From contig JAHQIY010000004.1 of the NCBI GenBank assembly GCA_019054805.1, positions 3,286,001-3,350,000 on the forward strand: a stretch of DNA of 64,000 bases, given 5' to 3'. Numbering within the stretch: the first letter of the stretch is position 1; each line of letters begins with the position of its first letter. A program made the position numbers and the translations under genes. Origin of the DNA: Brachionus manjavacas (lineage: Eukaryota > Rotifera > Eurotatoria > Ploima > Brachionidae). Positions 23,063 to 35,800 of the stretch are shown here, in pieces. The notes beneath the pieces are model-generated. The model saw nothing but the letters and a program-made list of their open reading frames with translations. It was not told where the DNA came from and did not search any database.

Positions 23063-24581
23063 TTAGAAATAGTGAGAAAATTTTTTAGTGTAGAAAAATT
23101 CTTTATATACAAACTTGGCCAGTTTGGCTACGAATAAAAATAAATAAAACACAGTTACAATGTAGTGGATGAAAGAATTTATGTCAAGTCTGGTAAATGC
23201 AAATGTCTGACTCAGGTGCTGGGATTTAAATGGCGAAACGCGCTCATACAAACTCATCTTGTGGTGCACCGACTGGTTGATCAAAGTGTCCAAGAGAAAA
23301 ATGGCTATGACCAACCACGGAGTGAACAAAAACTTAGCGTAGTTATAGCCAAAGAACAATTCGGCAATAAAGTAAATTATGAGCTTTACCAACAGGACAA
23401 TGAATACAACTAAATGAGCCATTTCTTTGGATACACCAAATGAAGTGATTAAGCATAAATTGAGCATTAGGAGAAAAATGACAAAAGACCATGTTGCATA
23501 CAAAAAAATACCATTTTGAACCAGCATACGAATGCACCAGACATCTTTAGATCTTAAAAAAAATTAATATTTATACTCATAAAAAGCCAAGCCTTTTTTT
23601 TTAAATTCTATAAATTCCTGAGCAAAATTTTTTTGTAGAAACAAAGCAAAAGTTTTGTTAACTTAATACAGATTTAAAGGAACAAAAATTGATTACTTCT
23701 CTGTGTAGTACATTTCTCGTTGATAGTCGGACAACTTAAATAGGGACACAAACGCAGAAATGTACAATCCAATCACTGTGAGAAAAGAGTACACCGTAGC
23801 AAACTTTTTTTAAACAAATTTTTTAAATATTTTTTTTTAAAATTAAATAAAAAACAATTTAATACAATGAACAATCCGCGGCTCCAAAAAACTAATGATA
23901 TTATGTACAAAAAATTTGAAGCGGAAAAATTCAAATAAACAAGCCAGTGCATCACCGGAGGATATTTGTACAAGTAATCAGAGGACGACTTGCGGAAAAT
24001 AGTGCTCATTCCGTACACAATCCAAGCTAGCTTTTAAAATTTAAAAATAGAAAATTCTTAATTTCTTCTTCATTAAAAAGGTACTTGGTAGGCGAAAATC
24101 AGGACCCAAAGGTACATGACGAATTTAGATGGCGCCAGTTTGCTATCAATCTCGTACAAAACATTAGCGTCAGTGTGAAAATGAAATACTTTTATACCTA
24201 AAATATAAATAAATAAATAATTTAGCTTTTGAATTTTAAGATTTTAAGTCAAAAGCGGTGCTAAGCTACACAAAAACTTGAAAATTTAACTCACTTTTAA
24301 TCTTTGTTATTAAATATTTTTAAAATTTTAATTTATTTAAAAAAAAAGTTTTTTTTTTAAAGACAATTACCGAAAAGACTAGTTCCAGTGGCAAACAGAA
24401 TGTTGGCTACAAGTGAGGCTAAATAAGTCATGGCCGAAAAGCCGATTAGTCCTAGCATCAAAAAGCTGTGCTCATAGCTTAAATTGTTGTCGTGTTAAAA
24501 TTAAAATTATTTTATGACATTTAAAGCTTACTGTTCGTCCATTGAAACTGACAAAGACTGAGACCAATGCTGGGCAGTCAT
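23063..24581 (-). CDS. uncharacterised multipass membrane protein
   Basis: Six exons: 24532-24581 (first, after an acceptor-like site at 24589), 24371-24477, 24085-24197, 23866-24030, 23697-23803, 23063-23552. They sum to 1032 nt and 343 aa with consistent phases. At least seven or eight hydrophobic segments, e.g. FLMLGLIGFSAMTYLASLVA, FVMYLWVLIFAYQLAWIVYG, NFSASNFLYIISLVFW, YSFLTVIGLYISAFVSLF, GIFLYATWSFVIFLLMLNLC and FTPWLVIAIFLLDTLI. WCIRMLVQNGIFLYATW, a Trp-rich central membrane pair and a late GVSKEMAHLVVF helix recall an uncharacterised eukaryotic family typified, from memory, by zebrafish si:ch211-161h7.5. No catalytic or ligand motif seen, so function is unknown. It may have a 5' non-coding exon. 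It lies 180 bp upstream of GOT1 in the same orientation. Confidence 0.85.
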
Positions 24582-24589
24582 TCTCAATC

Positions 24590-26830
24590 TAAAATTTTTA
24601 AGTTAAAAAATTTTTTCGTTTTTAGGTAAAAAGCTAGGTTTCCTAGAAGAGAATATTTGAATTTTTTTTTCAAAAAAAAAAATATTTCAATTACTATATG
24701 TACATTTGAGCTCTAAGCTTTCTTATTATTTGCAAGATTTTCTACTTTTATTTTAAGTTTGAGTTAGAATTTTTTTTTTCTTAGCGTTAGCGTTTTGAAT
24801 GAAAAATTAAGAAATCAAAGCTTTCCTTGGTATTCAGGTTAACAATTCTGAGATTATTACTAAAAGTGCTTGCTTTAAATTTATGACTAAATTTTTTGCA
24901 GAATTTGATTTTGATTTAAATTTAAAAATGAGCCCTATTGACCGCTGGATTTAAAACTAAAATTGCTTTAAAATTTAGATCAGATTTTGTAGTATGCATT
25001 ACCGTGCTGAACGGGCAAAAACTTCTAAAGCCAGTATCGCTTTCACATGGTGTCAGCGGTTTTTCAAGTTGAGATTAGACACCTTTTAATATATCAATGA
25101 TTCTTGATAATTTATAATACTCACAGGTCTATACACACTTGAATCTAAAATATTTTGTTTTGGAAAGCTTTCAAAAAAGCCTCACAATCAAGTTCTCTTT
25201 TGTTCCGAATGAAAAAAAAATGCTTCGGAATTATAATGATCAAAAAAAGCTATTAGTGAGTCGGTTTTTAGACTTTTAGACTTCCATTTAAAATTCGATT
25301 CAAACAATCAATTTAAACTCAAATTTGAATTAAATTAATTTTTAATTTATTTATATTGATTAGGTATGATCATGTTACTCATTTAAATCATTATTATTCA
25401 TTTAATACAGAGGAAAAAAGAAGTAAAAAGAAATGCAGCAACAGAAATTTGAAAAAATTGAATAAAAATGTTTTTAAAAGGCAATAATTTTTTTAAAATT
25501 TTCATTTTTATAAAACCTTTACATCATCTTGTATTCTTCTAGGCTTCAATTGAGCAACATACAGTGGTATTCTGCTTTTTGTATTTTACCTGTTTTTACG
25601 TTAAATATTTTGAATTTCAATAATTTCAAAAATGTCCAAAATATTGAAGAATTTTGACGTTTTTTATAAAATTTGCAAATTTTTCAAAAAAATTTGATTA
25701 TATTTCATCAATAAGTATCCACTTGTAGTAGGATCAATTTTCTAAAAAGTAATTTTGATGAAAAACGTCATAAACAATAATTTTTTGATAAAATTGCATA
25801 ATTCTTATATCTTCTTTGATAAACAAATTTAGAAAAATCAAAATATCAATATTGACTCAACTCGATTTTAGGCAGGCTAATTTTTCAAAATTAGTATTCT
25901 TCTTAAGATAACCTGAATCAAAAATATTCCCTTGAACGATTTCAGCTCATTCAAAGTAATCATCGAATGTAAAAAAATTCGAAAAAAAAAAAATTTTTTT
26001 GAATAGTACAATTAATTAATGTATAGCGACATCTTTGTCGATATCACTGGAAAGTTGATTAACTTAACCATCAGCGTTTAAGTTAACATGGAGCTTAAAT
26101 AGCTGCTCCAATACGTCTTACGATAAAGATCGGATAGACGGGCCCAAGGGTACTAATGTAAACATTACAATTAATAAAATTTTTATCTTTTAAATAGTAA
26201 AAAAGATGATAACAGTAATATTAAACTCTTCGAATTGAAATGATAAATTGAATTGATCATCAACTTTAAGATGCCCATCTTTTAAATAATATAAAGTTTC
26301 TTTGTTTTCAAGATTTTATATTTATAAGTTGTACCTAGGGTATGACAAATATGCTTCAAAAATTTTAAATTTCTGGAAATATGCTGATTTTGTCAATTCA
26401 AATTTTACCAAAATTAGATTTAAGATTTATATTCCTAAAGATTGCCAAAAATATCCTTTTTTGGTCCTTTTTGGTTTCTCGTAAATTTTAATTATTTTGC
26501 GTATATCAACATCACAAGTCATGCGTCAATTTTATTATGATTTTTTATTCTTGATTTTTGTGTAAATAAAGTTAAAAAAAGGGGTTAAATTTTTAAAATA
26601 TTTAAAAAATATATTCTTTTAGAATTTATTGCGTTGATTCTAAAATTAAATTGAAAAATAAAAATTGAAAATAAATTCTTAATTTATCGAGTCAATTAAA
26701 CATTTATAAAAACAAAAATTTAAATTAGATAAGAACGGATAAAATACTTGAATCAGAACAAATTAATCTCTTTTTGACGATTTTCGATCAATCGAAAATC
26801 AGACTGTTTAGAAAATGAATTGATTTGGTT
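24590..26830. other. intergenic, no supported gene
   Basis: AT-rich. A short reverse-strand open patch at about 24995-25065 (LTPCESDTGFRSFCPFST followed by a GTAATG) looks exon-like but could not be connected to the membrane-protein gene in phase. Nothing else supported. Confidence 0.35.
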
Positions 26831-26833
26831 TAA

Positions 26834-29800
26834 CTATTTAAATGATTCAATTAAATAATTAATGTAATTCGATTCTGTATTAGAATTGAGACTAAAATTC
26901 ATCGATTCTTGATTTAGCTTTTTTAAATTTTCAAATGTTTGTAATAGCTTATCATATTCATCGTTGTTAGGCCTAGCAAAATTTTCGCTTATCTCATAAA
27001 TTCTCATTTCACCGTGGTCATCTCCAATGACTATTTCTGTTCCTTTTCTCGACCATTTAAGCTTATTAATTGCTCGAGTTCTATTATCAATGTCTATTGA
27101 TGCACTCGGCGTTTCAGTTTCTTTATTCAAATTCCAAAAGTCTAACCTGCCCGATCCGTCCACTGCTGCAAACAAAGCTGGATGAATAGGCGACCAGCCC
27201 ACATCGTATACATAATCGCCGTGAGATTCAAATGTGAAAATTGGGCTTTTGTTGTTCTTAAATTAATCAAAAATAAATTTTTTTTATTAAAAAGTTAGTT
27301 CAAAATAAGGATTCATTTATTTGTATTGAAGTTTAAAAGAAAATTTTGATAAATCAATTTATAAACTTGATTTTCTATATCAAAAAAATTTTCTAGTAGT
27401 AGTAGTAGTTTCTGCGAGAAGTCTAAACCCTTGTAGAACAACACAAGTTATATTTGGTTAGCTTGTAGAAGCATTGATGCTTATAACAGAGTTTTTTTAT
27501 ACTTGGTACTTAAGTCTTTCGACGCCATTATTTATAGTCCCCTTGACTCGCGAGTCTTGACCCGTTCCCATAGGAAGATAATTGCTGCTCTAATGTCAGG
27601 TTCCATTTCTTAGATGAATGGTAGCAACCATCTAGAGAAATGATTTGGCGATGAACTCAAAGTTGATCTCTTTTCAATTTTTTCTCGGTTAAAATCTTAT
27701 TCAGACTTACATTAAATACGATGAGGTCCAAGGACCAGCCCTGATTTAAGAAATAGAGTCCATAAGACTAGTAATGAATGTTAATAAATAGATTTTAGTT
27801 TTCTTATAGTATCAAAATATTTTGTTTTTGTTTCTTTATTTCTTTATGAAATTAAACAATGGTACTAACTTTTAAAAATTGAGAAATGATATTGGCTTCT
27901 TATTTTTATCGTTAGGTATAAAGTTCAAATGAATTTTTAACTAAGAGACAATTTTTTAAAGAAACTTGTCCCCGCATGAAAATTACATTAGAGGCAAAAA
28001 ATTTAAGTTTTTGATTTGTGATGTGGAGTTTAAAATTAAGATAAAAACCTCTTTTTTTTTTCTTTATTTCCTTGGTTAACATTGATTTTTTGACTTTTTC
28101 TTTGAGATTATAAATTAATAATTTTTTTCTTAATTAAATTGAAACCTATGAGAAGAGGGTAACTGATTTAACTAGGAATTGAAAGGAGGCACCACTATGG
28201 TATTAAATCTAGAAGGCAAAAATGATGGCAAAAAGTCTTGCTGGGGCATCCGCTGGGGTGAGCTCAGAGAAATCTACAAGCAAGAATGAGAAAGTCAGTC
28301 AATGTAAATGCAACATCTAAACCTTTTCTATTTAAATGCAACTTCCTTGGCCTAAAAAAAGAGCGTCTTCAATTCAGTAATTGAGTACCACATATATTGA
28401 GTACTTTCCACACGTAATCATAATCACAGAGACCTGGTTCTGCGACCACAGCATAGTCAGTCTTAATAATTACAGACTCTACAACAGGAATAGAGAGACA
28501 GTGCTCGGTAGTGGTGTTAATATTTATGTCAGCAGTGACCTCGAAAACTTTGAAATCGACGAACGTCCACTTCTAAAGGTCAGCAGTGAACAAGTATGAT
28601 ATAGAACAGACGCTGAAACGATTCTAGTTGGTTGTGCATATCGTCGGCCTGTCTCCGCCACTGAGACAAACTTCGAGATCAACAAATCTATCCCCTTTGC
28701 AAGCAGCCTCTGGAGCCAGAACGTCCAGCAGCTTGTTGATAGCCGGATATTTCAGCTTCCCAGCTATTAAGTGGAACCATACAGTTGTTTGCAAAAACAA
28801 AGGCCGCCAGCTCAGCCTGGATCTCCTTGACTGTTTGAACAAGAACTACCTCACCCAGTACGTCATGGAACCCACCTTTAAGGACAACATACTGTCCCTT
28901 TTCCTTACTGACAACCTTGCTAGAATCTTCAGAGTGTCACATGGTCCGATTCTCGGCTCCACGGAAAAAAATGCCTACATTCTTTTATTTGCTGGAGCTA
29001 CGAGCTGAGATCAAATCCCGGAGCTTCTGAAGTCTACGTTCTTCGGCCACTCTATTCGAAGGAAAACTATGATAAAATCTAAGCCTGCAGAGATAGAATA
29101 TCGTATGACGATCCCTACTCCTCATATAATCTAGCAGTCAGCGCTAATTCTTCAGCTTCCAGCCTTTTCATACCAACAAGAGTGCGCAAAGCCAAGCTTC
29201 GCTCATATCAAAAGTTTTCAGCCCCAAACTCAAACTTCACTGCGTTTGTAGATCGGCTCCTCGGGTATATTTTCACTCCGACTACTTTATGTGAAAATAT
29301 ACCTTATTTTCTGCTTTATATTACTTACTTTATATTCTGCCCTTGTTATTTTACAATACGATTCATTTTATAATTTCAAAGAAAGAAATTTATAAAGTTT
29401 ATTTTAGCAAATTCAGATCTAACTCAATTGTGATTTTTGTGCTAATCTAAACAAAACTTAACTCTAAAGGTATTCGTAAAAATTTAATTTATCTTTACAG
29501 TTAATCTTTGAAAATCCATTTTTTTTACTTCATTTACAAGAGTTTTTACAAAATTACGTATTCTCAAAATTTATCATTATATGGTAACACTTATGGTTCC
29601 ATTTTTTTTTACTAAATTCTCATTGATTCAATAAAATTTTTTCAAATAAATATTTTATCAAGCTTCAAAATCTTTTTTTTCTAATTTTTTCGAAACTATA
29701 TTACCAAATGATACAATAAAATGTGATAATGATTAGAACCTTTATTCAATAATGACGAAAATTAGTAAAAACTTGCTACAAGAATCAGTTTTTTTCCTTA

Positions 29801-32800
29801 CATTAGTGTTATTTTTATTAAAAAATTTGAACATTTTTTTTAAAAAAAAGAATGTGATTGATTTATTTTATACGGTAAATAAAAGTAAAAAATTTTAAAA
29901 ATTTTAATAATTTTTAACCATTTAAAGCCCCTAGAGCTAAAATTTTACCGATTAACTAAAGTAAAATTTGATTTGCGAGATTGGACTAAAAGTTGATGAT
30001 GCTCTAGCTATTATTTTTAAAATCTTTTTTTTTGTTCATATTCAATTGAATGAATAATAAAAAAATAATGACCTTTATTTTTCCTATTAACTATCATTTT
30101 TAATCCACATTAATTATCCATGTCATATATACCTTTTAATATTTACTTATAAAAGTACTAATTACTTTGAAAGAATTCTTCAAAATTAAGTTTTTTATAT
30201 ATTTTAAAGATGTAAGAATATTAGCTTATTTTTTTCACAATTGTATTTTATTGTTCACAAAAAAAAGCTATTTCTTATTTTTTTTTGTTGCTACTTGTCT
30301 AATTGTCAATTGCTTACTCAATTACACTTAAAAGCTATTCCCAAAAATTGCTTTCCCGAAATGGTATCTGTCAAAATATCATCTTATAAAATAGTCCAAA
30401 ATCCACCTACTTCACCTATATTAAATTTTTATCCCTAAAAAAAATTTAAGTAGAGTCTTGATTGTTTCTATTTTGGTTTTATTATCAAACAAATAGATAT
30501 TATCAAAATACTTAAATTATTTTAAAAATAAACAAAAATAAATTAAGGCCTTGATACGGTTCAATCTCGGAAATTCTTCTATGTTTTAAATTTTTTTGTT
30601 TGGTAAAATTAATAATAAATAAAAAATTAGAGAGATGAAGAAATATTTCAAACAAAAAAATTACTTAGAACAAAGAAATTATTTAGAACAAAAAAAAAAT
30701 TACAATAAAAAGCAAGCAAAAAAAGGAAGAAAAATTATAAAACATCTTATCTTGATTTGATTAACTTTTTATTATTAATAAACAAAACTTAAATTTAAAA
30801 ATTATGAATTTTATATTATTTTTAACCATCTAAAATAACCTTTATTTAAAAAAAAAAAATTTAACAAAATTTAAATTTTCTAATTAAGTTTTGATTGAAT
30901 ACATTTTGTTTATAATAAAAAAAAAATCATTTACAGGTGTAAATTTTAAACTTCATAAATTTTTTGGCAATAATGCAGAATAGTGAGAGTTTGAATAAAA
31001 TTTTTTCTGGGCTCATTAATAATTAAACTGTATCTAAACGCATGACAAAGATTTAAATTCCTTGTTAGATAAAGAAAAATAAAATTCAAATGCGAAAAAA
31101 ATGAAGGCAATTTATCAAAAACCATTTTCTTTTTGGCATGTTTATGGTGAATTTTAGAAGCTCAAAATGATCAAATCATGTTTTAATTATGAAATAAATC
31201 AAAATTTCTTAATAAAATTAATACAGAGGTACATTTTTGGATTTAACATTCTTTTTTAAATCTAAAAGTAAACTCTGCAATATCAAAATGCACATGGCAA
31301 AGTGCACACCATCTAAACAATGCTATTTTATGTGAGGAATTTTTTGCAGAATTTTCAGATTTTACCTTTAGAATTAACAAAGTATGCTTAATCCAAAAAT
31401 GTTCCTCTGCATTAATTCTATTAAAAAATAATAGTTTATTTCATTATTAACTATTATTAGAATTTTTTTTCCCTGATCAGAAAAAAAAAGCCTTTCCTTT
31501 TAACCTAAATACAAATATCAATAAATTTAAAAATATCATTCTTACTGTATTCCACAGTTTGATAGTTGAGTCAAAAGAAGAGGACAAAAATAGCTGAGAT
31601 AGTTCTTCATTAATAGTCAAAGGTAACGAGTTGTACTCGGCTAAACATTGTGTGAAACAGTCTACAGAAGTGATCGGTCCAAAGTGCCCCTCAAATGTCT
31701 GATTTAATGCAAATCTAAAAAAAAGGTTTTTTAAATTTTCATTTTTAATTCTTAACAATTTTTAAAAATTTTACTTGTTTGTTGCAATCGAATGGCAAAA
31801 GCCGTCTTCAGCGCCTACTACGGCCAATTTTTGCATATTTCCCATCTCTTCAGTTTGACACTGAGTCTGAAAGTCTAAGCAAGTTGCATAAACTTGCCGA
31901 TTAGCAGGCTGCTTAAGCATCAAATCAGTACTTTCAATTGGAATGTTTAAGTTTTCCAAAGACCAAGTGCACACTTTGCCATCATTGCTAATGCTTACAA
32001 TCAATTGATTGCCGAGAACATGGATACAATAAACCGGATTTACATGGGATGTAATCGAAAGTGACGATCGTTGAATAGGCGTTCGCTTGTTCGATCGTAC
32101 ATCCCACATTACTATCTGACCTGAGTAAGTACTACCTATGATTAGGCTTGGATTAAATGGCGAGAATGTACAAGAAGTAACTAAGCTCTTTTGAAAACAA
32201 TGTTTTTTTTTTAAATATTCAATTTTAATTTTAATTTAGTTACCGTGGTGGTAAAAGTTTGCAAAGGAATTTTTTGGTCGGATTTGGCGTTCCACAAGGC
32301 CACTATTGCTTCTGAATCCGAGTCCTCGAAATTAAATGACATGTTGTCATAGGCACCAAGTAACAACTCCGGGTGCTGAGTAGACCAATCTAAACAAGTT
32401 ATTATGGAAGAGCTAGTTAATTTATCGGGCATGTTAAAAGTCTTTTTTAATTCAATTTTGATTATATTTTCATCATGATCTTTATTAGTATCGTCAATTG
32501 AGCATGAATAATCAAAAAATATATTTGGTTCATTCTGGCGAAGCGCTCGTTCTATCACAGGACGCTTCTGTACCATGAAGCTTAAAAAATCATCGAAATC
32601 AATTTTTTTTGATGTTTTATTTTCATTTAAATTTTTGATGGTTTCAGCATCGTGCAAATCGTCTTCATCAGTGTTGTCGGAATCTGTGAAAAAAAACAGA
32701 AATGATAAATTTTAATTTAAATTTAGTAAAAAATCAAATCAATAGTATTTTCTAATTATTAGCTGATTCAAGAGTAAATTAATCAAAAAGCTTATAGCAA

Positions 32801-35800
32801 TCATTTATTTTAATTTTTTTGTAAGATTTTTATGATTGAAACAAAATTTAAAATAATTTTTAGTTTGGTTTACCAAAATTTAGGAATTTATTTCAACTTC
32901 TTAATAAAAAAATAATTAATTTTGAAAATTTTATTTGAAATGGGAGATTCATTATGGACTTTATTTAGTTTTTCAGCTTTTTTTTTCTAATTATTTTTTT
33001 ACCACTGCTAAATTATTTAATTATCTCCTAAAAAATTAATTAGAAATATAAAGCCTAAATGATGGTTAAACAGTTCTATAAACGATTCATGACTCAATTC
33101 AAGAAAACATGTGATCATTTGATTTTACAAAAAACACTAAAGAAGGGCAAATAATTCTATTAGTATAAGTATGATCTGAATACCAACCGACAAAATGAAA
33201 CTTTATTTAAATTAGAGTTTATCCCGCCTCTACAAGACATGCTTCCGACCAATACTCTCTTATGGATGCGAGGCAATCAAGCTTAACCAGATTCACTTAA
33301 AAAAAATTAATACAACAGATGGCAACTTGGTGAAGAAAATGTTTGGAATCTGCAATAGCGACAAAACAAAACTGATGACCGCCTTAATGTAGAACCAATG
33401 GAGATAGTATTGGTAAAGAGAAAAATGTCCTTCATAATGAGATTAGCAAACAACAAATTTACAAAAACACTAGTGAACAATATCCTAAATGAAACAAGAG
33501 ATAAAGAAAATAGAACTAGCAAAAAATCCGTGACAGATGAAATGAAAACCATCCTAGAAGAAAGAGAAAATATAGGAAATATGGCAGCCAAAGCAAGTGA
33601 AAAGATAAAGCTTGAAAACATGCTTAACAGAGAAGAAAGCAAAGATGGAACGATGGAGTCGATAAGGTACCTTTTTAGAGAGTCAAGTGAGAAAAACAGA
33701 AAAATCCTAGAACTACTTCTCAAATCATATTAAAATAGATTCTATTTTATAAAAAAAAAAAAAATAGAGCACAAAATGAATAATAATTTAAATTAAAAAT
33801 AATTAACATTTCAAATTAAAATTAGATATTTCATTCAATTTTTTAAAAAACACTTAATCTTTGTCGTATTTATTACATTATTTATTTTTTAATTTTTTTT
33901 TTGTTTTTTTTTTACATCGCCTTCAAAGCGTTCATTGAAATAAAATAATAATATAGAGTTTATTTAGTATTTTATATTTTTTTTAAACAGATTTAAATTA
34001 AACAACTTTTTTTTTAAGTCAGTTTGTTCAGTTTCCTAAGATTTTTTAGTAAGTTTGATCTAATAATAAAATCGTTATGTTTTAATAATGTGAAAAGGTT
34101 TTTGAAAACTGTAAGATCCTTAAGAAATTAATTATATTGTAGTAGTAGTAATAGTAGTAGTAAAGACCGCGAAGCGAGATAACTCGCAAGGATGAAACAA
34201 ATTTTTAGTAAAATAATCAAGTTGGAAAAATTTTTTGATTTCAAAAAATTTAATTTTCTTTTCTCCCATTCAAAAAATAAATAGTTTGCATACCCTACAT
34301 CAATATCCTTTTACTCTGAAGAGTAGTGAAATTTTTGCTAAATATGATGCTTCTTCTCTAATAATTGTTCTTTTTCTATCTTAGCGGATAATGGGGATGC
34401 CGTAATCTCCTTTTCTAGTACCATTTTGAGCAATGGCTTCGATCTGACACAGAGGATACTGCATCAAGTATTACCCAGTCTGAACCGGTCTCCTTTTTTT
34501 TAAAAATGAAAACGGTTTAAAATTCTTCTCGTAATGAAGAGATATTTTTAAGATTTTTCACCCTCAGCGGATTGTGTACCTTCAATCCTCGGCTTGCATG
34601 ACTAACACACAAACCATTCGACTATACGGCCTCTCAGATGTATAAATCTCTAATATTATCGATAGATAGACATAATATTTTGAAATTTAATTTGTGATAA
34701 ATTTGGATTAATAATCATAATAAAAATCGATTTGATCATTTTGAGCATCAAAAATGCTAAATCAAACAATTTAATTTATTAATTATTTTAAAAATTTTAG
34801 AGCAAAGAACAAAAACAATGAGTCTAAAAATTTTTCTGCTAAATGTTTCAGCTGATTCTAAAAGTAGACAAAGTATTAGTAAGAGCTAATAAATTATTCG
34901 ACAAATTTGTGGAAAGCAAATTAACCCACACACTTATCGTAAAAGAAACAGAAGAGTATCAAAAAAGAACAAATCAAAAATGGAAAACCCCTTTCGACCT
35001 ATTTAAAGAAAAAACTCAAATAAAATAAACAAAATTTTATGTTTTTACAATTTTCATTGTTCAAGCAATTTTTCAAGAATATTTAACTTAATTAAATCAA
35101 AATTATTCAATTTTTTTTGTATATCATTTACTTTCTGCTCTAATTTATGAGTTTATTCAATTTCTTCAAAAACCAAAAATAACATCTACAAATCTCAAAA
35201 TTAACGCTAACGTGGCTGAAAGGGAGAATTAATATTCATTCCAAACAGCCAAGGGATTTTGTCCCAAATTATTTTTTAAATAAATAAATCAGCTGAATTT
35301 ACCATCCAAATTTAGCCTATGCAAAAACTCTGCAAGTCTGCATTGCACTAAGTAAATTATAAAATCATTAAAATAGAATTGCAGGGTTTTTGCAGAGACT
35401 AAATTTTGAGGATACAAAGATTTTAGCAGCTGATACATGTTGAAAAAAAATTTTTTGACTAAAAATTTCATTTCAAAATTTTTATTTTTGTTTTTTTTTA
35501 ATTCAATTCAATCGAAAAAACTAATGTCATACTCATTTAATGGGTCGATTGAATCCATTTATTAATTAATAGTTTAAAATTTGAATTAAATTTTGGAAAT
35601 AAATTACAAAATTTTACAAAATATAAGTTTACAATATTTTAAATTCTTCTACAAAAATGATTAAAATTTAGACTTAAGTCTACTCTAAAAATTTTGAATA
35701 AAAACACACAAACGTTCTCTTTAAATGTTCATTAAACTTGTCTTTTGATGGAATATAAAACAAACTACTGTTTTTCAAGTCATACTCAACAGATTTTTGA

